64,000 nucleotides of DNA from Oncomelania hupensis (Eukaryota; Mollusca; Gastropoda; Littorinimorpha; Pomatiopsidae). This document shows positions 31,411-43,400 of this stretch, piece by piece; positions within the stretch are counted from its first letter, which is position 1; every line of letters begins with the position of its first letter. A model generated the notes under the pieces. The model made no database searches. It was not told where the DNA came from and saw only the letters and a program-made list of their open reading frames with translations. The DNA lies in the NCBI GenBank assembly GCA_036898135.1, contig CM072515.1:52103034-52167033 (forward strand), read 5' to 3'. A program made the translations under genes and the position numbers.

Positions 31411-33904
31411 TGTATGATGAAAGTAGCGGAATGCATGAAAAAGAAAATGAGGATAAATGGGAGTAGGAAATTTCAGGACTGGTTTGATAGAGAATGTAAC
31501 GAAATGCGTAAACAAGTGCGAAAGGCGTTACGCAAGTAAGCGTACTATCGTACTCTGGACGGAAATGATAGACACATTTACTGTAAATTAAGAAGGGAGT
31601 TTAAGAATTTATTAAAAGGTAAAAAAAGGTACAATGAAATGCTATATGATCAAATGGTTGGAAGTATTGGACAGCAAAAGAGCTTTTTGGGACAGCGTAC
31701 ATAATGCAATGCCAAGGAGAAGTGCTGTCCGAAATCATATTTCTGTGGATGAATGGTTCGAGTATTTCAAAAACCTGCTTGATAAGGATTTTGTTGATGC
31801 TGATAATGATGAAGGGGAAGAGGGTAATGATGCTAGTCATGATGATACTGATTCTAATCTTTGGTTCAATTCTCCTATTACAGAACAAGAAGTTCTGTTT
31901 GCAATTAATAAGCTTAAAAATAAGAAAGCTGCAGGCGCTGATGGTATTATCGGTGAAATCCTGAAATATTCTGCCATAAAAATTGTTCCGTATTTTGTCA
32001 AATTTTTGAATGTGCTTTTTGATCATGGAATTTTTCCTGAAAGCTGGAATGAGTCAATAATTCTACCACTTCATAAAAAAGGTGATAATAATAACCTAAG
32101 TAACTACAGAGGCATTTCTCTTTGTAACGTAAGAAGTAAAGTTTATGGTACTATCATAAATAAACGTCTTCAGCTGTGGGTACATGAAAACAATATAACG
32201 GGAGAGTACCAAGCTGGTTTTAAGAGTGGTTATTCAACAGTTGATCATATTTTTACTTTGTTATCATGTGTCCAGAAACAGTTTAATGCTAATCATAATA
32301 GAAAATTGTATGCGGCTTTTATTGATTTTGAAAAGTCTTTTGACTCGATTAACAGAAAAATGTTATGGCCTGTGCTGTTAAATTGTGGTGTCTCTGGCAA
32401 ATTTTTCACTGTATTAGAAGCATGTACAAAACTGTTAAGGCGAGAGTGAGATTTGGAAATAAGTTAACTGATATAATTAATTGTTCAGCAGGTGTAAAAC
32501 AAGGGGATGTAATCAGTCCAGTTTTATTTTCTATATATATTAATGAACTTGCTGTTAGGGTTATTCAAAATGGAAGACATGGTGTGAACTTTTTACTAGT
32601 TACACTCGAATTGTTTATTCTTTTATTGGCGGATGATATTGTTCTTTTGTCAGAAACAGTTGTTGGGCTGCAAAATTAGCTTAATAATCTGCACCAGGCG
32701 TCAATATCGCTTGGACTTAAAGCTAATAGACAAAAAAGTAATATTGTTGTGTTTAGAAAAGGAGGCTACTTGAGTGCCAGTGAGAGATGGTTTTTTGATA
32801 GACAAGTCATGCCTGTAGTAAACATGTACAAATATTTAGGGATTTATTTTTCTACTCGATTGAGCTTTGTATCCGCTTGCAAATAGTTGAGCAGTATAGC
32901 AAAAGGCGCTTTTTTATGCGTTTTAAAACAAATGCATACTTTGAATATATTTTCTGTAAAATTATTTTTTTAAATCTTTGATTCTCAAATACAGCCCATA
33001 GCTTTGTATGGTTCGGAAATATGGGGCATGGACAAGGCTGCGATTCATTGTGAGAAAGTACATTTATTTGCATTAAAAAGGTTTTTAGGTGTTGATACTC
33101 GCACTCCCAATGATTTTGTATACGGTGAATTAAACCGGTACCCTATTCAGATCAATGCAATTGTAAGCTGTGTGCGATATTGGTTAAAGTTAACACGCAT
33201 GGAACCTCATCGTCTCCCTAGAAAGGCGTATGTAATGTTGAGGACGTTAGATGAGAGGGGAGCAAATACATGGGCAACAAATGTGCGAGCATGTTTTTTT
33301 TATGTATGGATATGGTTTTGTATGGTTAAATCAAGGTGTGCAAGAAATCAAATGTTTTTTTAAGAAAATTTAAACAGCGACTTGTGGATTGCAGATGGCA
33401 AGATTGGCATAATCATGTACAAAATAGTGACAGGTATAAAATGTACTGTTTATTTGGGGGCAGTAATCATTGTGTTAAAACGTATTTGGAATTAAGTCTT
33501 GACAGGCATTACGTTTTTATAATGACAAAATTTCGATTTGGTGTGTCAGATATTGGTGTTCATTATCACAGATATCGAAATGACACTCAAGCAGCTGTAA
33601 AATGCCCACTTTGCATGGAAAAAGAAGAAGATGAAGTCCACTTTGTGTTATGTTGTCCAGTCTTACATAACTTAAGAGTGCAATGTATTGCTGAAAAATA
33701 TTATAGAAATCCATGTGCATCTAGACTGTGTGTTTTGATGGCGTCTAGTAACCCGAATATAATTAGGAAACTAAGTATATACCTGTACAAAGCCTTTAAA
33801 CTAAGAGAAATTGCTCTATCGTGATTTAATCAGAATGAAAATGTATGTTTATTATATGTATAATGTTATGATGTACATGAAGGGGCGATGCCTAAATAAT
33901 CAAT

Positions 33905-33909
<5 letters not shown>
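31411..33909 (+). mobile_element. Non-LTR retrotransposon (LINE), 5'-truncated and decayed
   Basis: The element begins in the endonuclease-to-RT linker, runs through the reverse transcriptase and the C-terminal Cys/His domain, and ends with a short 3' UTR and an AATCAATCAATC tail next to a CT array. The endonuclease domain is lost. At about 2.5 kb it is the longest LINE in the window. It differs in sequence from the LINE at 4,624 and from the (GATAG)n-tail family. Confidence 0.92.
31424..33824 (+). pseudogene. LINE ORF2: reverse transcriptase and C-terminal domain
   Basis: The linker reads FQDWFDRECNEMRKQVRKAL and stops at 31,537. After a frameshift near 31,680 the frame 31,634-32,449 gives the RT domain: NKLKNKKAAGADGIIGEILK, ESWNESIILPLHKKGD, NYRGISLCN, GEYQAGFKSGYSTVDHIF and motif A FIDFEKSFDS. 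A second shift at a T run near 32,402 moves to 32,365-32,679, with AGVKQGDVISPVLFSIYIN and motif C LLADDIVLLS (the usual aromatic before ADD is Leu here). Stops at 32,677 and 32,884 follow. 33,004-33,363 gives YGSEIWGMDK, and 33,336-33,824 holds CPLC...DEVHFVLCCP, a putative zinc motif. The enzyme would copy its RNA into nicked DNA; this copy cannot. Confidence 0.9.

Positions 33910-33946
<37 letters not shown>
33910..33946. repeat. (CT)n microsatellite
   Basis: About 18 CT units directly after the LINE tail. Confidence 0.95.
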
Positions 33947-33947
<1 letters not shown>

Positions 33948-34349
33948 CTACATAAACTTGTGGTGACAGCGGTATATAAGTATATAAACACAGGGTTCAT
34001 TTATGCACAACATTATCATTGGATACGTATGCTCAAAATTTACTTCCAGAACTTCACGCCAAATCATGAGATTGAACACTCCTCTTCATCGGATTGATCC
34101 GTTTAAGTCTAGTTTAATTTATTGAGGTAGAAGTCTCTGAAACTCTCTCCCAAACTTGCTGAGACAAACCACCAACATGAATACTTTTAAGAGCAAATAT
34201 GCTTCCCATCTTATGAAGTCAAAATAAACGTTGCCTTCATTGTACATGTAAGGAAATAAGAATTGTGTCTTTTCTTTGTGCAAACTTACTTATGTTTTTT
34301 GCTACTGATGAGTTTTTGCAATGTATAGTTTTGTTTAATTAATTTGAAA

Positions 34350-34447
<98 letters not shown>

Positions 34448-34714
34448 TAGTTAATGTGTATAATGTCTTTTAAGCTTTGTTGCTTACAAACCAATTGACC
34501 TTTAGAATGCTATAAATGTTAAATATAAAATTGATGTCCATTTCCACCTCCTATTCTTTGCAATGCATGTCATGTGCATAAATGTGTTCTTTACTTAAGT
34601 TTAGCTGTAATGTAATCGTTTTAAAGTTGCTGGTTTGTTTTTTTGTATTCAGTAGACTAGTCCCTCTTTAGGGCGAGGGTCATTTTATTCTACTAGACCT
34701 TCTTTAAATAAAGT

Positions 34715-34760
<46 letters not shown>

Positions 34761-35540
34761 GCGATTGTAAGTTAGGGCTCCCGCCTAAAAATTTTATCCT
34801 TGTTTTGAATAAAACATCTTGAGTCTGAGTCTGAGTCTCTCTCTTCTCTGGCTCCTTCGGACACGCTATCCTCTTGGTCTCTCTCTCGCTTTCTATCTGT
34901 CTCTCTCTCCCTCCCTCTCTCTCCTCCCTACCCTTCTCATTGTTCTACAAAGCCAACACCCACGAACGAGAATGCTTCCATAACAACTATAAATGCTTAC
35001 TGATGCCGGAACACCAAAGACCGGAATTGAAGAACCATTATAACTACGAGCATGTGTGTCTATAACCCATCAACACACTGCTTACTCACATTGTGAGCAA
35101 GTCAGTGCAGAGTGGTGTACTCACCAGACACCATGCTTAAGGTTACTGGCTGTAGTACGCTACTGGTCAACACAAACATTATCATGATGGTCAGACACGA
35201 TGGATACAGTCCAACTCTAGGTTACTACGTGATGAATGACTTCACAGCACTTTTCAGAAGCAATTATGTCCACGGGAAACATCTTAAAGTAACTTTATAG
35301 CAAGGATTACTTTGTTTATTTTTCGTAAAAGTGAGTTTGTCAGGGAATCTGCATTCCTGTATTATATTTAAAACATAAGGCAATGGGTCGCTCGTTGCTC
35401 AAATTCAACACAAAAATTTGTAATTGTGCTATTTTAGAAACATTTTAGAATTTTTGTGTATATATTTATCAAAGACTACTCTATCCCTCTTTAGTTGTCC
35501 TTGTTATTTATCTAAGACATGGACGGTGGCAAACATTCTC
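33947..35540. other. Non-coding; TA array and two possible retroposon 3' ends
   Basis: A (TA)n array lies at 34,351-34,446. AATAAAGTACAGAA followed by a CT array (34,720-34,757), and GAATAAAACATCTTGAGTCT followed by GAGTCT repeats (34,805-34,840), each look like a polyadenylation signal plus a short tandem tail, as in LINE or SINE 3' ends. No protein coding was recognised. Confidence 0.45.
34351..34446. repeat. (TA)n microsatellite
   Basis: About 48 uninterrupted TA units. Confidence 0.97.
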
Positions 35541-35739
35541 AAGTAACTTTAAAGGGACTAACTTTCACATATTTAAGCGCCACAGATCATTTTAAAGTTC
35601 AAAGTGAATGTTGTCCAACTAGAAAATAAGATTAAATTAAAATATGTCTTTCAAACGCACCACTTTGATGATATACTTTGATATACTTTTTTTTACGAGC
35701 CAATAATTGGCATTAAGGGTTGAATCTAAAAATAGCACT

Positions 35740-35890
35740 GTAGCGAATAGTGTATAGCACAGCACAGTTGTTTGAAGGGAATCCGAAAATTCAAAGCTTA
35801 GCGGTCGGTTTGAGCAAGAAGTGTTTCCATTACATCATCTTTTAATGTGACAACAATGCACATTCGTTGTCAGGGAAAAATATTAAAAAA
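35740..35890 (+). repeat. Dispersed repeat, copy 1 of 2 (unknown class)
   Basis: GGTTTGAGCAAGAAGTGTTT, TTTTAATGTGACAACAATGC and TCAGGGAAAA match 39,110-39,245 in the same order and orientation, with clear divergence. Flanking sequence may also be related (AAAGGGACTAACTTT here, AAAGAGACCAGCTTT near 38,740), but that match is weak. Confidence 0.6.
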
Positions 35891-38165
35891 AAACTCGCGA
35901 CCCAGGACCATTAAATGGATATAGTACCAGCGTTATCTCTACATTAATTGGCGCAAACGCAAAATTCTGTCAAATATTTAGCGAGCGCAGAATGATTCAT
36001 TACTAAGATTTACTCGCTGAGTACTAATGCACTTACAGTGCTTACAGTACAGAAGTGATAAGAGCCGCAGCATCTTACCTAAGTGGTACCATAGAGATTG
36101 TGTCTTGAAACTGTATGAAGTAGACAGCTGCAACGCTACTTTCATTGCCTAAACCAGGGATGTACATTGAATGTACATCCATGCCTAAACAGAACGTTTA
36201 TGATAACTGTGTTTTAAAACTCTACGAAGTGGACAGTAATAGCGTCACTGCCATTGCCTTAAATGGAACATTTATTATTATGACTGTGTCTTAAAACTGT
36301 AAGTAGTTGTAAAAGCTAGAAAAAGAAGGTTACAAAAGGAAAAAAAGACTTAATCTGTAGCCTATTTGTCCACGAGGCAATAGCCTACTGCAGAATTACA
36401 CTCTTCACCACATAAATTCTCTTGACCTTCACACAGTGTAGTTGAGACACACACTAACCCCAGCTTCCTGACCCCCTCTCACCGCATAGGCATTAACCAA
36501 GTAGAATGGATCCGCGATAGCATAGCGTTAGCAGTAGCAGCGTACAGTCCACCGCAGAGGCATTAACCAAGTAGAATGGATCCGCGATAGCATAGCTTTA
36601 GCAGTAGCAGCGTACAGTCCATGTATCATAAGTAGCTGGCTGGGATCACACTGCATCGGCCTTGACGAAACGGAACGGCCGCTCAAATGGTTTATTCCCA
36701 AACGGCGTAGCAACGAACCTGTAATATCTTCATTGACATCGAAAAATACAGTCCTATAACTGGGAAGACATTGGCATATGCCTATTTTGTTATCTATGCG
36801 GAACCTATATCGTTTCGATTGAAGGGAAGATTACGTTTTTACGCCGCTTGAGTAATAAACCGTCTAAGCGCCCGTTTCGTTTGGCTAAAAGACGCGGTGT
36901 GGTCCCATCATTCCGATATATTTTATAATACAAATGTCTGTGTGTTATCTACCGCTGCGCGATCGATGATCCACTTCCTGTTGTCTTGCTTAATGCCTCT
37001 GTGACTACACACAAAGCTTACACACTGATGCTGAAATTGGAGCACATCCACAGTGTACACACCTCACAAATTTCTCTCTCGTCGTCCCTTGGGTTGTAAC
37101 CCCTAGTATTCCATAAACACTGGAAATTTGATGTTGCACTCTCACTCGCGATCACTAATGTAGAGATTTTGAGTACACATTTCGAGTACAAACGCAGCGT
37201 ACGCTGTCTTTAAGCGTTGAAACACTAAGCATGAAGCTACGGTTGGCTTATATTCTCCAAATCAGCCAGGAAAAAAAAAATCTTCCCCTTTAGTGGAAGA
37301 ACACGAAGAATTCAATGATGCAGAGATTTGAAGGCCTACACAGTGTAGTGCAAACTGCATTACGTACCGGCGAAGTTCTTATGCTCTCCGTGGTTATGGT
37401 GCTTAAACCAGACGCTACTGTCGGCCCATAACCACGACGGAAGCCAAAGATTGGGTGCAGCTAGTGTTTGTGAGTAAATAGCATACCCACAAACTTCTGT
37501 GTTTACATCTATGACTTAGCCTTCCCCTCTCTCTCTCTCTCTCTCATGCTGCTACGGAGCAAAAACCGATGTAATATTCAATATGTTCCGGCGTGGAATA
37601 TATTCTCTGTGAAAGTTTTCAGACGTAGAATTGTGTCCATTCAAACGGGCATATATAGCATGCCTGTCTCTTTCTGCTAATGCTATTGAGCATAATTATG
37701 TATTATGCCATTTAGTCGTTCGCTAAATTTGGTCGCATCAACAGTTTTTTGTTTGCTTTTTTTTTTAAAGTACACCGTGTGGTCATGCCAAAAAAATAAC
37801 GTCTTTACAAAACTTACCCTCTCTCCCTCCCTCTCTTTCTTCCCTTGGAGCCGAGAGCTGAAAGGTCTAATTTGTTCTTGTACTGGTCCACGTCAAGCAG
37901 CATGCTCCATGTCTTAGCGAGCAGAACTAGTCACAAACCAGAGGAAACAGGACCCACAACCTAGACTTTTAAAGTCAAAATTCCTTCCCCTCGCCCTAAG
38001 GTTTTCGCTTAAAGACACTTTTACGTAAATAGTGTCTATGAGTTATCTATCTATCTCCATTCGCAAACTTATCAATCAGTCATTCAGACTGTATAATCAT
38101 ATGATTTCGGTACCGACAAAGGTCGTATTACCCCCCCAAAAAAAGATCTGTAACGTCTTTGCACT
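35891..38165. other. No recognised gene; 70-bp tandem duplication
   Basis: Apart from the duplicated unit at 36,481-36,620, a short CT run at about 37,527-37,545 and T/A runs, I recognise nothing. Confidence 0.5.
36481..36620. repeat. Tandem duplication, 70-bp unit x2
   Basis: The units 36,481-36,550 and 36,551-36,620 differ at only two positions (CATAGG/CAGAGG and AGCGTTA/AGCTTTA), so the duplication is recent. Confidence 0.95.
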
Positions 38166-38169
38166 TCCA

Positions 38170-38715
38170 CGTGTTTAAAAGTGTCCCCTTAAACTTTCCG
38201 TAGCTGGATAGCAAAGCGTTTGGGACCTCCCTTTTTTCTCTAGGCCAGTTTAATAAGGTTCGTGAATATCTGTTTGTTGTTTGTATGTAGATTATAGTCA
38301 CACGACACTTTCGCATATAGGTGACTATTGGACCGATTTATACTGACACCAGCGGGCCAGTTGTTGGTAAAGGGGAAAATAATATGATCACACGTTGACC
38401 AATCCGGGATTCGAACCAGCGACCTTTCGGTTACTAGCAAGACGCTCTTACCAACTGAGCTACCCGGCCCCTTCGTGAATATCTCCTCTTCCTCACTGCT
38501 TTATCTTCCCCGGATGTCAATAGATCCAGGTAACCATTGACAGCTGGGTGGATTGGGGTGTGTCGTGCCTTTGTTTCCATCTGTTTTGTGTGGTTTGGTG
38601 ATTGCCTTCCATGGATGGTCACCCGTCCAAGCGCTAACCCTTCCAGGCGCTGCTTAACATGAAACATTGCTAGCGTGGTGCCTTGACCACTGCACAACTG
38701 CGCCACCACCAAAAC
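38170..38715 (-). mobile_element. 5S rRNA-derived SINE, split by a nested SINE
   Basis: On the minus strand the head reads GGTGGTGGCGCAGTTGTGCA, then GTTAAGCAGCGCC and GGGTTAGCGCTTGGACGGGT plus GACC. It keeps the box A and box C arrangement of a 5S rRNA gene. The body matches 11,020-11,345 and 62,600-62,900. The element is interrupted at 38,272-38,471 by another SINE; joining the sequence on each side restores colinearity with the other copies. Confidence 0.85.
38272..38471 (-). mobile_element. tRNA-derived SINE with 13-bp target site duplication
   Basis: On the minus strand it begins GGGGCCGGGTAGCTCAGTTG, has the anticodon-loop-like CTAGTAA (Thr-AGU-like) and the B box GGTTCGAATCC, and ends in the A-rich tail CATACAAACAACAAACA. 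The 13-base sequence TTCGTGAATATCT occurs exactly at 38,259-38,271 and again at 38,472-38,484, flanking it. This marks a complete insertion of 200 bases into the 5S-derived SINE. Confidence 0.93.
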
Positions 38716-39109
38716 GTTTAAAAGTGTAAAAAAAAACGTCTTAAAGAGACCAGCTTTTTGACCACGCCCCTTCGACCTATGTTCATAACATTCACAGCGA
38801 GTTTTGCCCCACTGAAAATCTAAGTTTACAGCAACAAATAAAATATCTGGCGTAAGAGCAGTTTTTTTTTTTTAAATCAATAAATTCCGTAGTCTTTTGT
38901 GCCTTACTGATAACGACAGCTAGCCCCCGTTCCAGCGCTTAAACTAGCATCTTCCAAAGCCGGTAAGAGGCAGAGCCCATTTTAAAAAAAAAGTGGTTCG
39001 GTAAGGTCTTTTGTTTTAGGTTGATACAACAGACCCTACCCTACCAAGACGCATTCTTGAAGCCGCGTGCTTCATTCACAACTACAGTCAAAGGTCACAC
39101 GGCTATAAT

Positions 39110-39245
39110 AGTGCCGTACCGTTAAGCAGGGGAAATCACTCCCTGTCAAGATTCAAATTGTAGAGGTTGGTTTGAGCAAAGAAATTCCACTTCATCACCG
39201 TTTAATGTAATAACAATGCGAATTTCAGGGTAAACCCGTTTTCAC
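39110..39245 (+). repeat. Dispersed repeat, copy 2 of 2 (unknown class)
   Basis: Matches 35,740-35,890 through GGTTTGAGCAAAGAAATTCC and TTTAATGTAATAACAATGCG plus AATTTCAGGG. No terminal repeats or coding were seen. Confidence 0.6.
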
Positions 39246-39915
39246 CAAAAAGTAAACAAAACCTTTGAATCGACAAGAAGAAGTTACCAGACTACATCAC
39301 AGAAATGACATCTTATATAAGAAATTATATATCCCAGACGTTATTTGTCTCTAAATCATAACTATGACATTTAAAATGTTCTAGCGGATAAAGTTCAGAA
39401 TCTGATAATGAGAGTCGTATGAACGAGAGAATGTGGGTAATTGTGCGTAATGTATATATATAGAAAAGCTTCAGGATCTGCTAAACAAAAGTGGGAGTTC
39501 AGACTTGAGTAACTGCTAAATAACTGGCGTATTGTGTTATACAGACCAGAGTTTTATTACTACATGAAAAGGCAGCCAGATACAATAAGACATTTTCAAC
39601 GAAAATTCTTTATCTTTCCAATGCAAATGTAATATTGTTTCAAATGCTTATTACGTTCGTCATCTTTCAAAAGGCAAAAGTCTTGAGGAATTGAGAAAGT
39701 ATAGAAAAATATTATACGATAGTGTTAGCATGAAAAGCGTACAGGAATAATACTAACATTATTTCAGATCTTCTACCCCCTTTCAAGCAGGCTACAATCC
39801 AAGTTTCTGGTTAATGTTTCAGCTGGATAGTAAATTCATAATTGTTTTTCCAAAGACGAACATTTTGAACAATTGCAAAGGACATATTTTGTATACAGGC
39901 GTATTAAATTATACT
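39246..39915. other. No recognised gene
   Basis: AT-rich sequence without a recognisable repeat or protein family. Confidence 0.45.
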
Positions 39916-40622
39916 GATTGATTGATTGATTGATTGTTGCTTTAGGTCCAGCGGACTCTTCCGAGCCAAATCAGGACCGGACAACCCCCGATCCGCATTA
40001 AAGATCTGCTGAAACAACCCTAATGGGAAAATTGAATGCCCTCCACCGGCCAGTCACTTTACAATAAAGACATCCCACGCAGGGGACGGCTGAGGCTTTA
40101 CCCCAACTACTCGAACCCCCGGTTACAAAAACAAAATAGAATACAAACATCATTATAAATTATCAACAAAACATATACATATAAAATGCCCATATTGCTA
40201 AATAATAACATCATAGGAAGCCCTAGTGACCACCCGGCAGAAAGCGTCCAACACTCCCAAGCTGATCCAACAGACCTCATACACAAACAAGGAGTCTTCT
40301 CCAGGAAGAGTTTTCAAGAAAAAAAGGTAGGTCATTGATCTAGCGAAGAAGAAGATAGTATAGCAGAGTGATAGGACAGAGCAGGAATGGGAAAGAGTAA
40401 ATGAGGAAGACAGCGACAGTGGGAATTTAAAGCACTAAATTTCCAGAAAGTGGTGATACTATTTATACTGAAACCCCCGGCACTCCAACGGGGGTACTGT
40501 TGCCGCAGTGAATCGGTCATGCCTATAAAGGAAAGACAGGTTTTCAACTGGGGCTTTCACTTTTCCCTTTATAGGTTAGAACAATCTACAGTGGCAAGAT
40601 TGCTTATGACCCCAAGGGGTAT
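39916..40622 (-). mobile_element. Rep-1 retroposon, subfamily A, longest form
   Basis: Colinear with 9,608-10,320 over its whole length at high identity, with ATTG units at the left end (an (AATC)n tail on the minus strand) and the same right end at ACCCCAAGGGGTAT. The close match implies fairly recent copying. Confidence 0.9.
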
Positions 40623-41057
40623 TAGATTATACAAAAGTATGATACTATAAATATCCATAAAAAGTAAGTCCAAGTGTTTCTGAACGAGGGGCGACTGGTT
40701 CACTCTTTGGAAAGAGATTGTCTACCTTCCAATAGTTAGTTAGCCTAGCCATGGGTGGCTCCTGCTGTGCAGATATCTTGGTGTGGACATCGGGTTATGC
40801 AGGACAGGGCGACATGACATACGTTCTCCCCGTCTGACTATTCGTCTTCTGCTTTTGGTGGTGAGCAGGACTACATTGTCGGCAGGCATTTTATTTAAGT
40901 CAGTGGCAGTGACCTGTAGAGAGTGTCGTGGCACTAGTAGCCGGCAAACCGGTTTACTATCAACACACTTCCCCGAATTGCAAGGCAAATATTTTTATGT
41001 CTCCCTTACGAGAGATTAATGAAATTAGCCGTTTGGGTCGGACCGTGTTCTCAAGGA

Positions 41058-41617
41058 GTCAAATACGGGTAGGGTTCTATATGCCACGGGACCTATATGC
41101 CACGGGACCTATATGCCACAGGTCCTCTATGCCACGTGCTGTTATTGTTACGGGACCTATATGCCACGGGATCTATATGCCACGGGACCTATATGCCACG
41201 GGACCTATATGCCACAGGCCCTATATGCCACAGGCCCTATATGCCACGTGCTGTTATTGTTGTTGTTGCTGTTGTTGGTGGTGAACCTTTATTTCCACAG
41301 GTTTGGCGACCTAAATACCATTTAGGTAGCCAATCACTGTGAAATGGCTACCTAGTATTTTGTACGGCTACCTAGTATTTTGTACTGTCTACTTAACCAT
41401 ATTTGTGAACTGCTACTTAATTTTGAACCCAATTTTACGACAGGCGACCTAAATGTGAATGGTTACCTGCCTGTGAAATGCGTAGGCGTGGGTATGTGAC
41501 TGGATATCTGTTTAGGCTACATAAATGGTATTTAGGTCGCCAAACCTGTGGAAATAAAGGTTCACCACCACCGCCAACAACAACAACAACAACAACAATG
41601 TGAGCACCACCACCACC

Positions 41618-41649
<32 letters not shown>

Positions 41650-41768
41650 CAACAGCACGTGGCATATAGGGCCTGTGGCATACAGGTCCCGTGGCATATA
41701 GGGCCTGTGGCATATAGGTCCCGTGGCATATAGGTCCCGTGGCATATAGGGTACCTCCCGTCAAATAC
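41058..41768. mobile_element. Foldback element with minisatellite arms and 9-bp target duplication
   Basis: Two inverted arms (41,067-41,331 and 41,515-41,759) flank a spacer of about 183 bases. The inner part of the arms, through GAACCTTTATTTCCACAGGT and TTGGCGACCTAAATACC, matches perfectly for nearly 50 bases. The outer part of each arm is a minisatellite of a 16-base unit (TATATGCCACGGGACC, with ACAGGCCC variants). The ends read GGG.AGG....CTATATGCCAC inwards. The direct repeat GTCAAATAC flanks both ends (41,058-41,066 and 41,760-41,768). A 9-bp duplication and long terminal repeats are typical of Mutator-like elements, including foldback forms. There is no transposase. Confidence 0.85.
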
Positions 41769-42191
41769 ACCGCTCGGCTACACTACAAAAATCGAGACAA
41801 TATTAACGATACTTCTATCTCCATCCGAAATGAATATAAATCATAAAGACTTTCGCCTGACATTCTCCACCTGGGTATAAATAAATTGTTTCTTATCATC
41901 TTAATGAAGAAGGCGTTAATAACTCAACCAACCAACATAAGACATGCGACAAAAGAAATATATTCGTCAAGGAAATCACTTTGCAAAAGCTTGAAAAAGG
42001 GTTGTTTAGTAATAAGGATATAAGTAATAAGAATATAAATAATATTAACCAAAATTCATAATCTTTTAATGAGGAGCACAATTGACATTGGCTGGTGGAT
42101 TCTATTAGTTATAATATTACAACAGCATTATAACATACATTAAAAAAAAATAGCAATGAAAAAGCAAACAGTGCTGGCTCAATAAAAGTCT

Positions 42192-42198
<7 letters not shown>
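41769..42198. other. No recognised gene; upstream of a poly(A) run
   Basis: AT-rich sequence. AATAAA lies at 42,181-42,186, about 13 bases before the A27 run. It may be the 3' end of a retrocopied transcript, but the upstream part matches nothing I know. Confidence 0.35.

Positions 42199-42225
<27 letters not shown>
42199..42225. repeat. Poly(A) run, 27 A
   Basis: Twenty-seven consecutive A residues directly after AATAAAAGTCTAAATTCT. Together they look like a polyadenylated 3' end. Confidence 0.9.
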
Positions 42226-42845
42226 CTTCAACAAACTAATCTAAAGTAATGCTCTCGTAAAATGGCCATACCACTCCAAGTCGCCATTCTCATAGGAAAT
42301 AGGAGAACACATATTAGAAATACGAACAGGCTACGACTACTATCGGGCATAATAATCTAACAATGTCTATGAAAAGCAGCTCTGCGTCAGGAACAACAAA
42401 GGGCGGGAGGAGAGGGGTGAGGGTGGAGGTTGTCGTGCTGGGATAAGGTTGGCGTGGGGGTAAAGTGCGGCGGTAGTGGTGGGAGTGGTGGGGTGAGTTG
42501 CGGTGGTAGTGGTGTGAGAAGTGGGGGGTGGTAATGTTGATTGCGGTGGGAAGTAAAAATTTACTTTTTCTTGAAAGACAAGCCGTCAAAAAAATTACAA
42601 AATTCTAAAATAATAAAAATTTAATCTTTATGATTTACAATAGGGAAGTCTGTGACGTTGACAGCATTTGACATCAAATGAAATAGGAGAACTCGTACAA
42701 GGGAAATTCAGATATCAATTTTGATGGGAAAAACAACCCAGATAAATCAAGGTGACAGAGAACGAGTGTGTCTAACTCATTAAGTGTCTATTTTTCACCT
42801 CAGTGATTTAGATATTAAAAATAAGAGAACAAACATATTAATAGT
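42226..42845. other. No recognised gene; G-rich stretch
   Basis: A GGT/GGGT-rich stretch lies at about 42,400-42,550. The minus-strand frame across it is His/Pro/Thr-rich by composition only. Confidence 0.5.
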
Positions 42846-43376
42846 TAGTTAGTTATTCATTGCTTACAGGGTCCAGCGGTCTGCAAAGAGCCGAATCAGG
42901 ACTACAAAATCAAGACCACAACTTGGCTGAAAGAGAACTCACCCCTGATCCGCTGAAACAACCTTAGTGGTAACACTGAAGGCACTCCACCAGCTGGTCA
43001 CTGTACAATAATGGCATCCCACGCAGGAGACGCCGAGGCTATACTCTAATTTATCGAACTCCCGTCTACAAAAACAAAATAGAATACAAACATCATTATA
43101 AAATATCAACAAAACATACATCTAAAATGCCTATATTGCTAAATAATATCATAGGAAGCCCTAGAGACCATTTGGAAGAAAGCGTCCATTAGTCCCAAGC
43201 TGATTCAACTTACCTCACACACAAGTGAGGAGTTTTGTCCCGGAAGAGTTTTCAAGAAAAAAGGTAGGTGACTGGTCTAGCGACGAAGAAGATAGTACAG
43301 TAGATTGAAAGAACAGAGTAGGAATGAGAAAGAACAAATGAGAACGACAGCGACAGTGGGAATTTAAAGCATTAAA
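42846..43376 (-). mobile_element. Rep-1 retroposon, subfamily B, 5'-truncated
   Basis: It starts on the plus strand with AGTTAGTTAGTTATT (an (AACT)n tail on the other strand), then TTGCTTACAGGGTCCAGCGG, and runs to GGGAATTTAAAGCATTAAA. It shares the block ACAAAATCAAGACC with the copy at 7,600-8,215. The 5' end of the transcript is lost about 25 bases before the mariner-type insertion. Confidence 0.88.
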
Positions 43377-43400
43377 CCCATTAATTAACAAATGTATATA

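Noticed and set aside
38380..38471. A functional tRNA-Thr gene on the minus strand
   Set aside because: The anticodon and T stems do not pair properly, and the unit is the head of a 200-bp SINE with a target duplication.
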